Assembly (NCBI RefSeq): GCF_004014775.2
Contig: NZ_CP042808.1
Span: 992,001 to 1,056,000 of the forward strand
DNA length: 64,000 bases
Origin: Acetobacter oryzoeni
GTDB lineage: Bacteria; Pseudomonadota; Alphaproteobacteria; Acetobacterales; Acetobacteraceae
Reading direction: 5' to 3'
Part shown: one piece after another, positions 26,023 through 34,465 of the stretch
How the letters are laid out: each line of letters begins with the position of its first letter
Numbering within the stretch: position 1 is the first letter of the stretch
Program-made: the position numbers and the translations under genes
The notes under the pieces: generated by a model
Told to the model about the DNA's origin: nothing
What the model saw: the letters and a program-made list of their open reading frames with translations, nothing else
The model's database searches: none

Positions 26023-27003
26023 ATGGCTGAAACACTTAAGGTTGGCGTAATTGGAGCCGGACATTTCGGACGTTTTCATACCTTGAAAGTGCGCCACGTT
26101 GCGCGGGAAACACTGGTGGGGCTGTTTGACCCCGACAGCAAGCGCGCCGCCTTGGTAGCGAAGGAAGTCGGATGCCCCGTTATGCAGGATGTAGATACCC
26201 TGCTGGCGGCGTGCGATGCCGTAGTGGTGGCTGCGCCTGCGGAATTTCATTTTGAACTGGCGGTACAGGCCCTGCGGGCCGGCAAGCATGTGCTGGTGGA
26301 AAAACCCATAGCCGCCACGCTGGAGCAGGCCGACTTTTTGGTAACTCTGGCGCAGGAAAGTGGGTTGGTCTGTCAGGTTGGGCACCTGCTGCGTTATTCT
26401 GCCGAGCACGATGCCATTACCCAGCGCATCACCCGGCCGCTTTATATAGAGGCCACACGTATTGCTCCCTACAAGCCGCGCGGCACCGATGTATCGGTTA
26501 TTCTGGATCTGATGATCCATGATCTGGATCTGGTTCTGGCTATTGTAGATAGTCCCATTGCGCAGGTGGATGCCTTGGGTGCGGCTGTAAGCTCGGCGCA
26601 TGAAGATATTGCCAATGCGCGAGTGCGGTTTGAAAACGGCTGTGTAGCCACCATTACCGCCAGCCGCATTTCACTTAAAACAGAACGGCGCATGCGCCTG
26701 TTTTCTGAGGAAGGTTACCTGTCTGCCGATTTCGTAAAGCGGGAACTGACGATGATTGGCCGTGATCGCGGCCTGCCGTTGCCGGGCACGGGGGGATTCC
26801 GGCGCGAGCACATCACATGGAAAGAGCATGATTCGCTCTTGGCCGAACACGAAGCTTTTGTTGCTGCGTGCCTGGATGGTGCCCCTGTGGTGGTGGACGC
26901 AAATGCTGGTCGGCGTGCTCTGGCGGCGGCTCTGGCCGTGGCAGATGGTATTGCCGAATCTCGCCGCCGGATGGAGCTTTCCGGACTGATTCGGGCCGAA
27001 TAA
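26023..27003 (+). CDS. Gfo/Idh/MocA family NAD(P)-dependent oxidoreductase
   Basis: A 326-residue sugar or sugar-nucleotide dehydrogenase. The N-terminal Rossmann fold has VGVIGAGHFGRFHTLK, and the family motif VEKPIA lies near residue 95. The C-terminal substrate domain contains RIAPYKPRGTDVSVILDLMI and HDLDLVLAIVD with the catalytic-region Asp/His, then NGCVATITASRISLKTER. The full-length match resembles the group that includes GnnA (UDP-GlcNAc 3-dehydrogenase, needed for diamino-glucose lipid A). That assignment is from memory and is unproven; no gnnB-like aminotransferase is adjacent. The start is chosen at the ATG following an AGAAGGCGG tract. Confidence 0.82.
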   Translation: MAETLKVGVIGAGHFGRFHTLKVRHVARETLVGLFDPDSKRAALVAKEVGCPVMQDVDTLLAACDAVVVAAPAEFHFELAVQALRAGKHVLVEKPIAATLEQADFLVTLAQESGLVCQVGHLLRYSAEHDAITQRITRPLYIEATRIAPYKPRGTDVSVILDLMIHDLDLVLAIVDSPIAQVDALGAAVSSAHEDIANARVRFENGCVATITASRISLKTERRMRLFSEEGYLSADFVKRELTMIGRDRGLPLPGTGGFRREHITWKEHDSLLAEHEAFVAACLDGAPVVVDANAGRRALAAALAVADGIAESRRRMELSGLIRAE

Positions 27004-27092
27004 AACCGAACAGGAAACCGCGCCACAGAAGCGGGAGAAAACCGCCAGTTTCAAAATATCAAGCCCCTTTTTCTGGCTTTGTGTGTAAAATT

Positions 27093-27140
27093 TCACTAGA
27101 TATAGGGGGCGAGATGGAGCACAAGCACGAGATATGGTGC
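27093..27140 (+). promoter_or_regulatory. Pair of NrdR boxes upstream of nrdAB
   Basis: Two 16-base sites, at 27093-27108 and 27125-27140, share the pattern CACnAGATATnGnG and differ at few positions. Each resembles the NrdR consensus ACACwATATATwGTGT. Their starts are 32 bases apart, about three helical turns, the spacing typical for tandem NrdR boxes. They lie 60-110 bases before the nrdA start. The expected effect is repression when (d)ATP is abundant. NrdR itself is not encoded here. Confidence 0.72.
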
Positions 27141-27202
27141 GGAGGCAAAGCCTCCCCATCCGACCCCAAAATTGACGCAGAAAATAGCGGAGTAACCCAG
27201 CC

Positions 27203-29134
27203 ATGACCCTGATTGACGTACAGGAAAATGACATTCGTCGTTCCTCGTCCGGGGGCGCAGAAGCTGGGGAGCCCGATCTGTTCAACGCTGGTGAGATGGA
27301 AGATATGGTGCAGCTGCCCGGCCACCATCAGGTGCGGGTAGATCGCTCTCGTGATGCGCTGCTGACACCTTTTGGCAAGGCCACGCTGGATAACCGTTAC
27401 CTGCTGCCAGATGAAGGGTATCAGGATCTGTTCGGCCGTGTGGCCTCCTATTACGGGGCAGATGCAGCCCACGCCCAGCGTATTTATGATTACATCAGCA
27501 AGCACTGGTTCATGCCGGCAACGCCAGTTCTGTCTAACGGCGGAACATCACGCGGCCTGCCGATTTCCTGCTTCCTGAACGAAGCCAGCGATAGCCTGAA
27601 AGGCATTGTTGACCTGTGGAACGAGAATGTCTGGCTGGCCAGTAAGGGCGGTGGCATTGGGTCCTACTGGGGCAACCTGCGCTCCATTGGTGAAAATGTT
27701 GGCCGCAACGGCAAAACATCCGGCGTTATTCCGTTCATCCGCGTGATGGATAGCCTCACGCTGGCGATTTCTCAGGGGTCTTTGCGCCGTGGGTCTGCTG
27801 CGGTGTATCTGCCGGTCTGGCACCCGGAAATTGAAGAATTTATCGAACTGCGTCGCCCCACCGGGGGAGATCCCAACCGTAAGGCGCTGAACCTGCATCA
27901 TGGTGTGCTGGTGTCAGACGCCTTTATGCGGGCGGTGGAAAGCGATGATGAATGGGCGCTGATATCCCCCAAGGATGGCAGCGTTATCCGCAAGATTTCT
28001 GCCCGTGCATTGTGGATCCGTATTCTGACGGCCCGTATGGAGCAGGGCGAGCCCTACATTGTGTATTCTGACCACGTGAACAACGCGCGGCCGGAACATC
28101 ACAAGCTGGCCGGGTTGGAAGTCAAAACCTCTAATCTGTGTTCCGAAATTACGCTGCCAACCGGGATCGATCATCACGGTAAGGCGCGTACAGCAGTGTG
28201 CTGTCTTTCCTCCCTCAATCTGGAAACATGGGATCAGTGGAAAGATAATCCGCAGTTTATTGAGGACGTCATGCTGTTCCTCGATAACGTGTTGCAGGAT
28301 TTCATTGACCGCGCGCCAGAAGACATGCACCGCGCCAAATATGCGGCCATGCGTGAACGTTCTGTTGGGCTGGGTGTTATGGGGTTCCATAGCTTCCTGC
28401 AAAGCCGCAACGTGCCGTTTGAAAGCGTGATAGCAAAAGTCTGGAACCGTAAGATTTTCAAGCATATTCGTGAGCAGGCGGATGCGGCATCCCGCAAGTT
28501 GGCGGAACTGCGCGGCCCATGCCCGGATGCTGAAGAATACGGCATTATGGAACGCTTTTCTAACAAGATGGCTATTGCGCCCACGGCGTCCATTTCCATT
28601 ATTGCTGGCAATGCCAGCCCCGGAATTGAGCCGATTGCGGCCAATGTGTTCTTGCAGAAAACGCTTTCCGGTTCCTTCACGGTGCGTAACCGTCATCTAC
28701 AGAAACTTCTGGAAGAAAAAGGGCAGGATACGCCGGAGGTGTGGTCTTCCATCACCACCAGCAAGGGCAGCGTGCAGCATCTGGATTTTCTGACCCAGCA
28801 GGAAAAGGACGTGTTTAAAACCGCGTTTGAGCTGGATCAGCGTTGGGTGGTGGAGCATGCGGCAGACCGCCAGCCGTTTATCTGCCAGGCGCAGTCCGTT
28901 AACCTGTTCCTGCCTGCTGACGTGCATAAGCGGGATCTGCACCAGATCCATTACATGGCTTGGAAAAAGGGCCTGAAATCTCTGTATTACTGCCGCAGCC
29001 TGTCTATCCAGCGTGCAGATACAGTCAGCAATGTTCTGGCCAAGAATGACGTGATGAATGTGGATTCATCTCAAGCATCGTCAGGTTCCGCATCAAGCGG
29101 GAATGACTACGAAGAATGCTTGGCCTGCCAGTAA
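27203..29134 (+). CDS. nrdA: Class Ia ribonucleoside-diphosphate reductase, large subunit
   Basis: A 643-residue catalytic subunit that reduces NDPs to dNDPs. Redox Cys residues are present: LPISCFLNE (first of the pair), SNLCSEITLP (the N-x-C-x-E radical site) and AVCCLSSLNL (second of the pair). SLYYCRS carries the Tyr-Tyr radical relay, and the C-terminal shuttle is EECLACQ. The N-terminus goes straight from a short polar leader into the catalytic core: the roughly 90-residue ATP-cone domain that senses dATP in E. coli NrdA is missing, explaining the shorter length (761 in E. coli). It forms an operon with nrdB behind a NrdR box pair. Confidence 0.95.
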   Translation: MTLIDVQENDIRRSSSGGAEAGEPDLFNAGEMEDMVQLPGHHQVRVDRSRDALLTPFGKATLDNRYLLPDEGYQDLFGRVASYYGADAAHAQRIYDYISKHWFMPATPVLSNGGTSRGLPISCFLNEASDSLKGIVDLWNENVWLASKGGGIGSYWGNLRSIGENVGRNGKTSGVIPFIRVMDSLTLAISQGSLRRGSAAVYLPVWHPEIEEFIELRRPTGGDPNRKALNLHHGVLVSDAFMRAVESDDEWALISPKDGSVIRKISARALWIRILTARMEQGEPYIVYSDHVNNARPEHHKLAGLEVKTSNLCSEITLPTGIDHHGKARTAVCCLSSLNLETWDQWKDNPQFIEDVMLFLDNVLQDFIDRAPEDMHRAKYAAMRERSVGLGVMGFHSFLQSRNVPFESVIAKVWNRKIFKHIREQADAASRKLAELRGPCPDAEEYGIMERFSNKMAIAPTASISIIAGNASPGIEPIAANVFLQKTLSGSFTVRNRHLQKLLEEKGQDTPEVWSSITTSKGSVQHLDFLTQQEKDVFKTAFELDQRWVVEHAADRQPFICQAQSVNLFLPADVHKRDLHQIHYMAWKKGLKSLYYCRSLSIQRADTVSNVLAKNDVMNVDSSQASSGSASSGNDYEECLACQ

Positions 29135-29206
29135 GCATTGGGTATGAAAGCTCCTTACAAAAGAAATGTGACGGCATCCTGAGTGTTGCCGTCAAAAGGG
29201 GGCAGC

Positions 29207-30226
29207 ATGAGCGAGCATATATCTGGTCAGGAGCCGCAGCAGGAACAGAAGTTTGACCTGCTGACAGCTAACCCGGTTTACAAGCCGTTCCGCTATCCGT
29301 GGGCGTATGATGCGTGGCTGACGCAGCAGCGCCTGCACTGGCTGCCGGAAGAAGTGCCTCTGGCTGATGACGTGAAGGACTGGCACCGCGTTTTAAACGA
29401 AGGTGAACAGCATCTGGTTACGCAGATTTTCCGCTTCTTCACCCAGTCCGATGTGGAAGTGAACAACTGCTACATGAAGCACTACAGCCGTGTGTTTAAG
29501 CCCACGGAAGTGCTGATGATGCTTTCAGCGTTCTCTAACATCGAAACCATCCATATTGCAGCTTACAGCTACCTTCTGGATACGCTCGGTATGCCCGAAA
29601 CCGAGTATTCCGCCTTCCTTAAATATAAGGAAATGAAGGATAAATACGATTACATGCAGACGTTCACTGTGGACAGTAAGCATGAAATCGCCAAAACGCT
29701 GGCAGCCTTTGGGGCCTTTACGGAAGGGCTTCAGCTTTTTGCATCTTTTGCAATTCTGCTGAACTTCCCGCGCTTCAACAAGCTCAAGGGCATGGGGCAG
29801 ATTGTGTCATGGTCTGTGCGTGATGAAACACTGCACTGCCTCTCCATTATCCGCCTGTTCCGCGTGTTCATTCAGGAAAATCCTGAACTGTGGACAGAGC
29901 AGCTGCGTACGGAACTGACAGATATCTGCCGCACCATTGTGGAGCATGAAGAGGCCTTTATTGATCTGGCCTTTGAAATGGGTGCTGTAGAAGGGCTGAA
30001 TGCGGAGCAGGTGAAAACCTACATCCACTTTATTGCAGACCGCCGCCTGACCCAGCTTGGGCTGGAGCCGATTTACAACACCACAACCAACCCGCTGCCG
30101 TGGCTGGATGATATGTTGAATGCGGTGGAACACACCAACTTCTTCGAAAACCGCGCTACGGAATACAGCCGAGCCTCCACCTCTGGCACGTGGGAAGAAG
30201 CCTTCGAAAACTCGGTTTTCGAATAA
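29207..30226 (+). CDS. nrdB: Class Ia ribonucleoside-diphosphate reductase, small subunit
   Basis: 339 residues; start at the ATG after GGGGGCAGC. The diiron ligands and radical Tyr are all present: Glu, His and Tyr in NIETIHIAAYSYLL, Glu in TEGLQLFASFA, and Glu/His in VRDETLHCLS. The protein is therefore a tyrosyl-radical R2 and not a radical-less variant. No ATP-cone sequence is fused to it. The C-terminal peptide (EEAFENSVFE) would dock on NrdA. It is 72 bases after nrdA in the same operon. Confidence 0.96.
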   Translation: MSEHISGQEPQQEQKFDLLTANPVYKPFRYPWAYDAWLTQQRLHWLPEEVPLADDVKDWHRVLNEGEQHLVTQIFRFFTQSDVEVNNCYMKHYSRVFKPTEVLMMLSAFSNIETIHIAAYSYLLDTLGMPETEYSAFLKYKEMKDKYDYMQTFTVDSKHEIAKTLAAFGAFTEGLQLFASFAILLNFPRFNKLKGMGQIVSWSVRDETLHCLSIIRLFRVFIQENPELWTEQLRTELTDICRTIVEHEEAFIDLAFEMGAVEGLNAEQVKTYIHFIADRRLTQLGLEPIYNTTTNPLPWLDDMLNAVEHTNFFENRATEYSRASTSGTWEEAFENSVFE

Positions 30227-30231
30227 GCAGG

Positions 30232-30987
30232 TTACAGCCCCGGCAACGGGGCACCTTCTTCCAGCACTGTGCGGGCCGTGGGGGTAAAAGCTCCATCTGC
30301 TTCGTGCAGCACCAGCCCTGCCAGAACACGGGCAGGGCTTTTTACGCCCTTACGGGCCTGCACCAACACAATGCGCGATTCCCGCCCGGCCTTGGGCCAG
30401 AAGGGATACAGCGTAACGCCACCAAACCCAGTTTTGCTTAGGCAGAAAATGGCTTGGTCGGCCAAAGCTGCGGGCAGGGCGAGTGTAAGGCTGCCTTTAT
30501 GGCGTAGGATTCGGGCCGCCCCCGCAATCCATGTAGGTAAAGTATCTGCCCCCATACGCCGGGCCAGATCACGCCGCGGATGTGCCGAAGCCGTGCCTAA
30601 AGGGGCATGCCACGGCGGATTCGCCATGCAGTGGTCAAAATATTGTTCGGGCTGTGGCGTATCTGCCAGAAAAACATCGGGAAATGTGGCGTTCAGAATC
30701 CTGATATTCTGCTGCTGGTTGGCGGCCATGTTTTGCTGGGCCAAGGCTGCTGTATCGCTTTCTTTTTCCACACCCGTGCCATGAATGGTGGGAATGCGGT
30801 GGAGCAGGCAAAGTAGCCCAGCCCCAGCGCCACAGCCAATTTCCAGCACATGCTGGCCTGTGCGGGCCGGTACGGCGGCGGCCATAAGCACGGGTTCCAG
30901 CCCGGTGCGGTAGCCTTGCAGAAACTGACTATAGGAGATACGGCCACGCAAAAGCGTTCCGGGAGTGATGGCAAAACGAGCTGGCAT
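30232..30987 (-). CDS. TrmN6-like SAM-dependent methyltransferase
   Basis: A 251-residue class I methyltransferase. VLEIGCGAGAGLLCLL is the SAM-binding motif and FDHCMANPPWHAP holds the NPPW catalytic motif of N6-adenine or glutamine methyltransferases. The overall layout, with a short GYRTGLEPVLMAAAVPA opening, matches tRNA1(Val) adenine-37 N6-methyltransferases (TrmN6/YfiC). RNA target specificity cannot be read from the sequence. It is convergent with nrdB and ends six bases after it. Confidence 0.82.
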   Translation of the reverse strand: MPARFAITPGTLLRGRISYSQFLQGYRTGLEPVLMAAAVPARTGQHVLEIGCGAGAGLLCLLHRIPTIHGTGVEKESDTAALAQQNMAANQQQNIRILNATFPDVFLADTPQPEQYFDHCMANPPWHAPLGTASAHPRRDLARRMGADTLPTWIAGAARILRHKGSLTLALPAALADQAIFCLSKTGFGGVTLYPFWPKAGRESRIVLVQARKGVKSPARVLAGLVLHEADGAFTPTARTVLEEGAPLPGL

Positions 30988-31035
30988 GGTTTCCGATGGG
31001 AGCTATGTGTCTGGCTGGCTTGAATTCGTAGGCGC

Positions 31036-31065
31036 TTGACCGTTTTTCAGGTGCCTCGCATATAG
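31036..31065 (+). promoter_or_regulatory. Probable promoter of the polyprenyl diphosphate synthase gene
   Basis: TTGACC (31036-31041), an 18-base spacer and ATATAG (31060-31065). It is located about 105 bases before the chosen start codon. Confidence 0.5.
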
Positions 31066-31170
31066 AAGAACGTCAACTCATCCCATGGCTGGGGGATAAA
31101 ACGTTTGGGTGTTGCAATCAGTCTGTCAGAAACAGGCAGAACCACAAGCCAGGATGGATCTGGAGTTTCA

Positions 31171-32175
31171 GTGAGTAAACCAGGAGAAGCAGGCCTGAAA
31201 GCGCTGGCCGATTATCTTGCGTCGGACATGCTTGCCTGCAATCAGGTCATTGTAGACCGTATGCAAAGCCCCGTGGCACTTATACCGCAGCTTGCGGCCC
31301 ATTTGGTGGCGGCTGGTGGTAAGCGGCTGCGGCCGTTGCTCACTCTGGCTGCGGCCAGAATGTGCGGCTACAACAATCAGGATGGGCGCATGCGGCATGT
31401 AGAAATTGCCGCGTGTGTGGAGTTCATTCACACAGCCACGCTGTTGCATGATGATGTGGTAGATGACAGCCAGCTTCGGCGTGGGCTGGCAAGTGCCAAT
31501 GCCATTTTTGGCAACAAGGCCTCCGTGCTGGTGGGGGATTTTCTGTTTGCGCGGTCTTTCCAGATTCTGACAGCCGATGCCTCGCTGGGTGTGATGGCGA
31601 TTCTGTCTGCGGCTTCTGCCACACTGGCGGAAGGTGAGGTCATGCAGATGACCACGCAGAACGATCTCTCCACATCGGTGGATCAGTATCTGCAGGTCAT
31701 TTACGGCAAAACCGCTGCGCTTTTTGCGGCTGCGTGCGAATCTGGCGCTGTCATTGGTGAAGCTACACCAGAACAGCGTGAAGCATTGCGCATGTATGGC
31801 GCCAATTTGGGCATGGCTTTCCAGCTTGTAGATGATGCGCTGGACTATGCGGCAGATCAGGCCACTCTGGGCAAGGAAGTGGGGGATGATTTCCGTGAAG
31901 GGAAAGTCACCCTACCTGTCTTGGCAGCTTACGAAGCAGGGAATGAGGAAGACCGCATTTTCTGGCGCCGGGTGATTGAGGAATGTGACCAGCACCCCGG
32001 AGATCTGGAAGCAGCGCTGGACCGTATTGCAAAAACAAATGCAATTGGGATTACCCTGAAATGTGCGGAAGATTACGCAGCCAAAGCGCGTGAAAATCTT
32101 TCCATGTTCCCAGATGACACATTGAAGAACTTGCTGCTGGAAACTGCCAGCTATTCTGCCAGCCGCGAACGTTAA
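31171..32175 (+). CDS. Long-chain polyprenyl diphosphate synthase (ubiquinone side chain)
   Basis: A trans-isoprenyl diphosphate synthase of 334 residues. It carries the first Asp-rich motif in TLLHDDVVDDSQLRRG (about residue 92), GGKRLRP for diphosphate binding, and the second Asp motif LVDDALDYAAD (about residue 219). Octaprenyl- or decaprenyl-diphosphate synthase (IspB/DdsA) are both possible; chain length cannot be set from sequence alone, though Acetobacter uses UQ-9/UQ-10 type quinones. The GTG at 31171 follows GGAG at good spacing. An upstream TTG (31105) would add 22 residues. Confidence 0.9.
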   Translation: MSKPGEAGLKALADYLASDMLACNQVIVDRMQSPVALIPQLAAHLVAAGGKRLRPLLTLAAARMCGYNNQDGRMRHVEIAACVEFIHTATLLHDDVVDDSQLRRGLASANAIFGNKASVLVGDFLFARSFQILTADASLGVMAILSAASATLAEGEVMQMTTQNDLSTSVDQYLQVIYGKTAALFAAACESGAVIGEATPEQREALRMYGANLGMAFQLVDDALDYAADQATLGKEVGDDFREGKVTLPVLAAYEAGNEEDRIFWRRVIEECDQHPGDLEAALDRIAKTNAIGITLKCAEDYAAKARENLSMFPDDTLKNLLLETASYSASRER

Positions 32176-32188
32176 GGGCGGCTGTATA

Positions 32189-33058
32189 TTAGGGGCTGGC
32201 TATTACGGGTGAGTAATAGCTGGCTTCTACCTCATTCACATCTTCCCATAATACGGCAGCACTAAACCTGTAAGGTTTTAAGTGCGTGAATAGGGCTTGA
32301 TCATCCGGCAAAGCCGTAAACCATGCGCAGGGATGTGCGTGGGTTTTCTGTGGCAAATGCGCCAGTAGGTTACAGGTATGCTGCGCCACGGCGGGGGCGG
32401 GGTCTAGCCACGTTAAACCGGGTGGAGAGAGCGCACGTAAGCGGTCCAGCACGAAGGTATAATGCGTGCAGCCAAGACCTACGACATCCAGCCGGTTAGA
32501 ATCCGGGTGAACAAACAGCCCTTCAATTTCTCGCAAAAGCGTAGAATCAGACACATCTTGCCCACGGAAGGCCAATTCCGCACATCCAGCCAAGCCGGGT
32601 GCGGCGTGGGCAATAAGTGTGCATTCCGGCGCGTAAAGCGCATGGAGGCGAGAAAGGTAAGGCCGGCGCACAGTTGCACGCGTGGCAAGCAGCCCGATCA
32701 CTTTGGTTTGGGTGATGCGTGCTGCCCAGCGTATGGGCGGAACACACCCTACAAAAGGCATATCAGGCCACGCAGCGCGCAGGGCTTCCAGCGCCAATGT
32801 GCTGGCCGTGTTGCAGGCCACCACGACAACTTGGGGCTGGAGCCGCCGAATAGCTTGGGAAAGTAAGGAGACGATTCGCTCAATCAGAAAATCGTCATCC
32901 TGTTCGCCATATGGAAAAATGGCGGTGTCGGCCAGATAATCTATGCAGATATCTGGCGCCAGCGCTTGAATGGCCCTGGCAATACCCAGCCCCCCAATTC
33001 CGGAATCAAACGCCAGAATATGCCGGGGGCCGGACAGGGCAAGGCCATCTATCTGCAC
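32189..33058 (-). CDS. murI: Glutamate racemase
   Basis: Makes D-glutamate for peptidoglycan. The 289 residues include FDSGIGGLGIARAI near the start, VVVACNTASTLALEALR with the first catalytic Cys, and VVGLGCTHYTFVL with the second catalytic Cys. A GTG start five bases after the pyrE stop is chosen because it lies just before LALSGPRHILAFDSG. The frame extends further upstream only within pyrE. No strong ribosome binding site is seen, which suggests translation coupled to pyrE. Confidence 0.92.
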   Translation of the reverse strand: MQIDGLALSGPRHILAFDSGIGGLGIARAIQALAPDICIDYLADTAIFPYGEQDDDFLIERIVSLLSQAIRRLQPQVVVVACNTASTLALEALRAAWPDMPFVGCVPPIRWAARITQTKVIGLLATRATVRRPYLSRLHALYAPECTLIAHAAPGLAGCAELAFRGQDVSDSTLLREIEGLFVHPDSNRLDVVGLGCTHYTFVLDRLRALSPPGLTWLDPAPAVAQHTCNLLAHLPQKTHAHPCAWFTALPDDQALFTHLKPYRFSAAVLWEDVNEVEASYYSPVIASP

Positions 33059-33062
33059 CGTT

Positions 33063-33818
33063 TTATTTATCCTTGTTGGCTTTAAATGCAGCAGCTTCTT
33101 CCAAGGTGCCAACACCACCGTGGCGGGCAGACCAGGCACAAGGATCTTCCAGAAAACGCCGTACTTCAGATGCAGCTTCTTCAGAGAAGTATGGCCGTGT
33201 GGAGCATGCTTCCAGCACATCCCACCATGTGCACAGGGCATGCAGGGAGACGTTCATTTCTGCCAGCGTGTTCTGTGCACCGGGGAAAACGCCGTAATAG
33301 AACACAACAAATGCGTGGTTGATAATGGCGCCCGCATTGCGCAGCGCATTGGCAAACTGCACTTTGGAGCCACCATCGGTGGTCAGATCTTCTACCAGCA
33401 GGGTGCGCATGTTTTCGGGCACATCGCCTTCAATCTGGGCGTTGCGGCCAAAACCTTTTGGCTTTTTGCGCACATAAGCCATTGGCAGCATCATGCGGTC
33501 TGCCATCCATGCGGCAAACGGAATACCTGCGGTTTCACCACCCACAACGGCATCCAGACTTTCATACCCAACGTGGCGGCCGATTTTTTCCACCCCAAGT
33601 TCCATAATTTTGGCACGGGCGCGGGGGAAGAAGATAATGCGGCGGCAATCAATATAGACGGGGGATTTCCAGCCAGAAGTCAGGGTGTAGGGGTCTTCTG
33701 GGCGGAAATTTACGGCTTTGATTTCCAGCAGCAGGCGTGCGGTGGTCAGGGCCGCGTCGCGGTCCCAGTCGCTGGTCTCAGCGGGGTGGGCAGAGGCCAC
33801 GCCTGAGGGTGATGTCAT
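33063..33818 (-). CDS. pyrE: Orotate phosphoribosyltransferase
   Basis: Transfers ribose-5-phosphate from PRPP to orotate in pyrimidine synthesis. PRPP-binding motif LLVEDLTTDGGSKV is clear, preceded by VVGGETAGIPFAAWMA and YVRKKPKGFGRNAQIEG (catalytic loop Lys residues). The protein has 251 residues, some 35 longer than the usual 213; the extra part is C-terminal (from about residue 205, including ARHGGVGTLEEAAAFKANKDK). The start follows AAGGA. murI is immediately downstream. Confidence 0.94.
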   Translation of the reverse strand: MTSPSGVASAHPAETSDWDRDAALTTARLLLEIKAVNFRPEDPYTLTSGWKSPVYIDCRRIIFFPRARAKIMELGVEKIGRHVGYESLDAVVGGETAGIPFAAWMADRMMLPMAYVRKKPKGFGRNAQIEGDVPENMRTLLVEDLTTDGGSKVQFANALRNAGAIINHAFVVFYYGVFPGAQNTLAEMNVSLHALCTWWDVLEACSTRPYFSEEAASEVRRFLEDPCAWSARHGGVGTLEEAAAFKANKDK

Positions 33819-34064
33819 GTGCGCATGTCCTTGAATTTGGCGGTTGTCTATATATGTTTGGAATAACGCCGCAGGCTTGGAAAATCCATGCCTGATATGG
33901 CAGTTTTCCTGCATATGCATGCCAGATAAAGACGTGGGCAGCATATGGGTGAAAAACTTGTGATGTTCAAAAGCCCCGGAATTGATTTTTGCACCTTGCT
34001 TATATGGCGGATGTAGCGTTTAATCATCTCCAGTTAAGATTGATTATCAGTTAAGGAATATGCC

Positions 34065-34304
34065 GTGGCCGCCGAAGCTAATCGTATCGCGCGCAAGTGT
34101 GAGCGGGCCGTTATAACGGCTTACAAGGAACTGCGCGAAGTGGGGACAGCAGATGTTACGGCATTTAATGCCTGCACCACCCTGTACCGCATTCATCATC
34201 CTGAAGCATCAGTGAATGAGGCGCGCCGCCTTGTGTCCGAATGGATTGATCATCATGTTGTCCGCATGGATTCCGGGCCAACCAAAGGGTGTGATTGCAA
34301 CTAA
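34065..34304 (+). CDS. Conserved-looking small protein of unknown function (79 aa)
   Basis: Begins with GTG, with AAGGA seven bases upstream. The sequence (MAAEANRIARKCERAVITAY... WIDHHVVRMDSGPTKGCDCN) is mostly helical, with a Cys near residue 12, two His close to the end and a CDC C-terminus. Codon use and the clean terminator downstream support a real gene. I do not recognise a domain. It stands alone between pyrE (divergent) and gltA/aarA (convergent). Confidence 0.7.
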   Translation: MAAEANRIARKCERAVITAYKELREVGTADVTAFNACTTLYRIHHPEASVNEARRLVSEWIDHHVVRMDSGPTKGCDCN

Positions 34305-34334
34305 CGCACCAAGGGTATAGCCCGATGTAATCAG

Positions 34335-34365
34335 ACGCATGTTCCGCAAGGGCATGCGTTTTTTT
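34335..34365 (+). terminator. Terminator of the 79-aa protein gene
   Basis: Perfect ACGCATG / CATGCGT stem followed by seven T. Confidence 0.8.
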
Positions 34366-34415
34366 ATGTCTGAATGTTTCGGTGTGTTTTGTGGCTGTTG
34401 AAAAGCAGAGCAAAC

Positions 34416-34450
34416 AAAAAGCCGGTCTCCCTTAAGGAAAACCGGCTTTT
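34416..34450 (-). terminator. Citrate synthase gene terminator
   Basis: On the minus strand, a 10-bp stem AAAAGCCGGT / ACCGGCTTTT is followed by TTTTTGTTTG, 16 bases after the gene's stop. Confidence 0.85.
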
Positions 34451-34465
34451 GGGGTTTAGGCGCTT

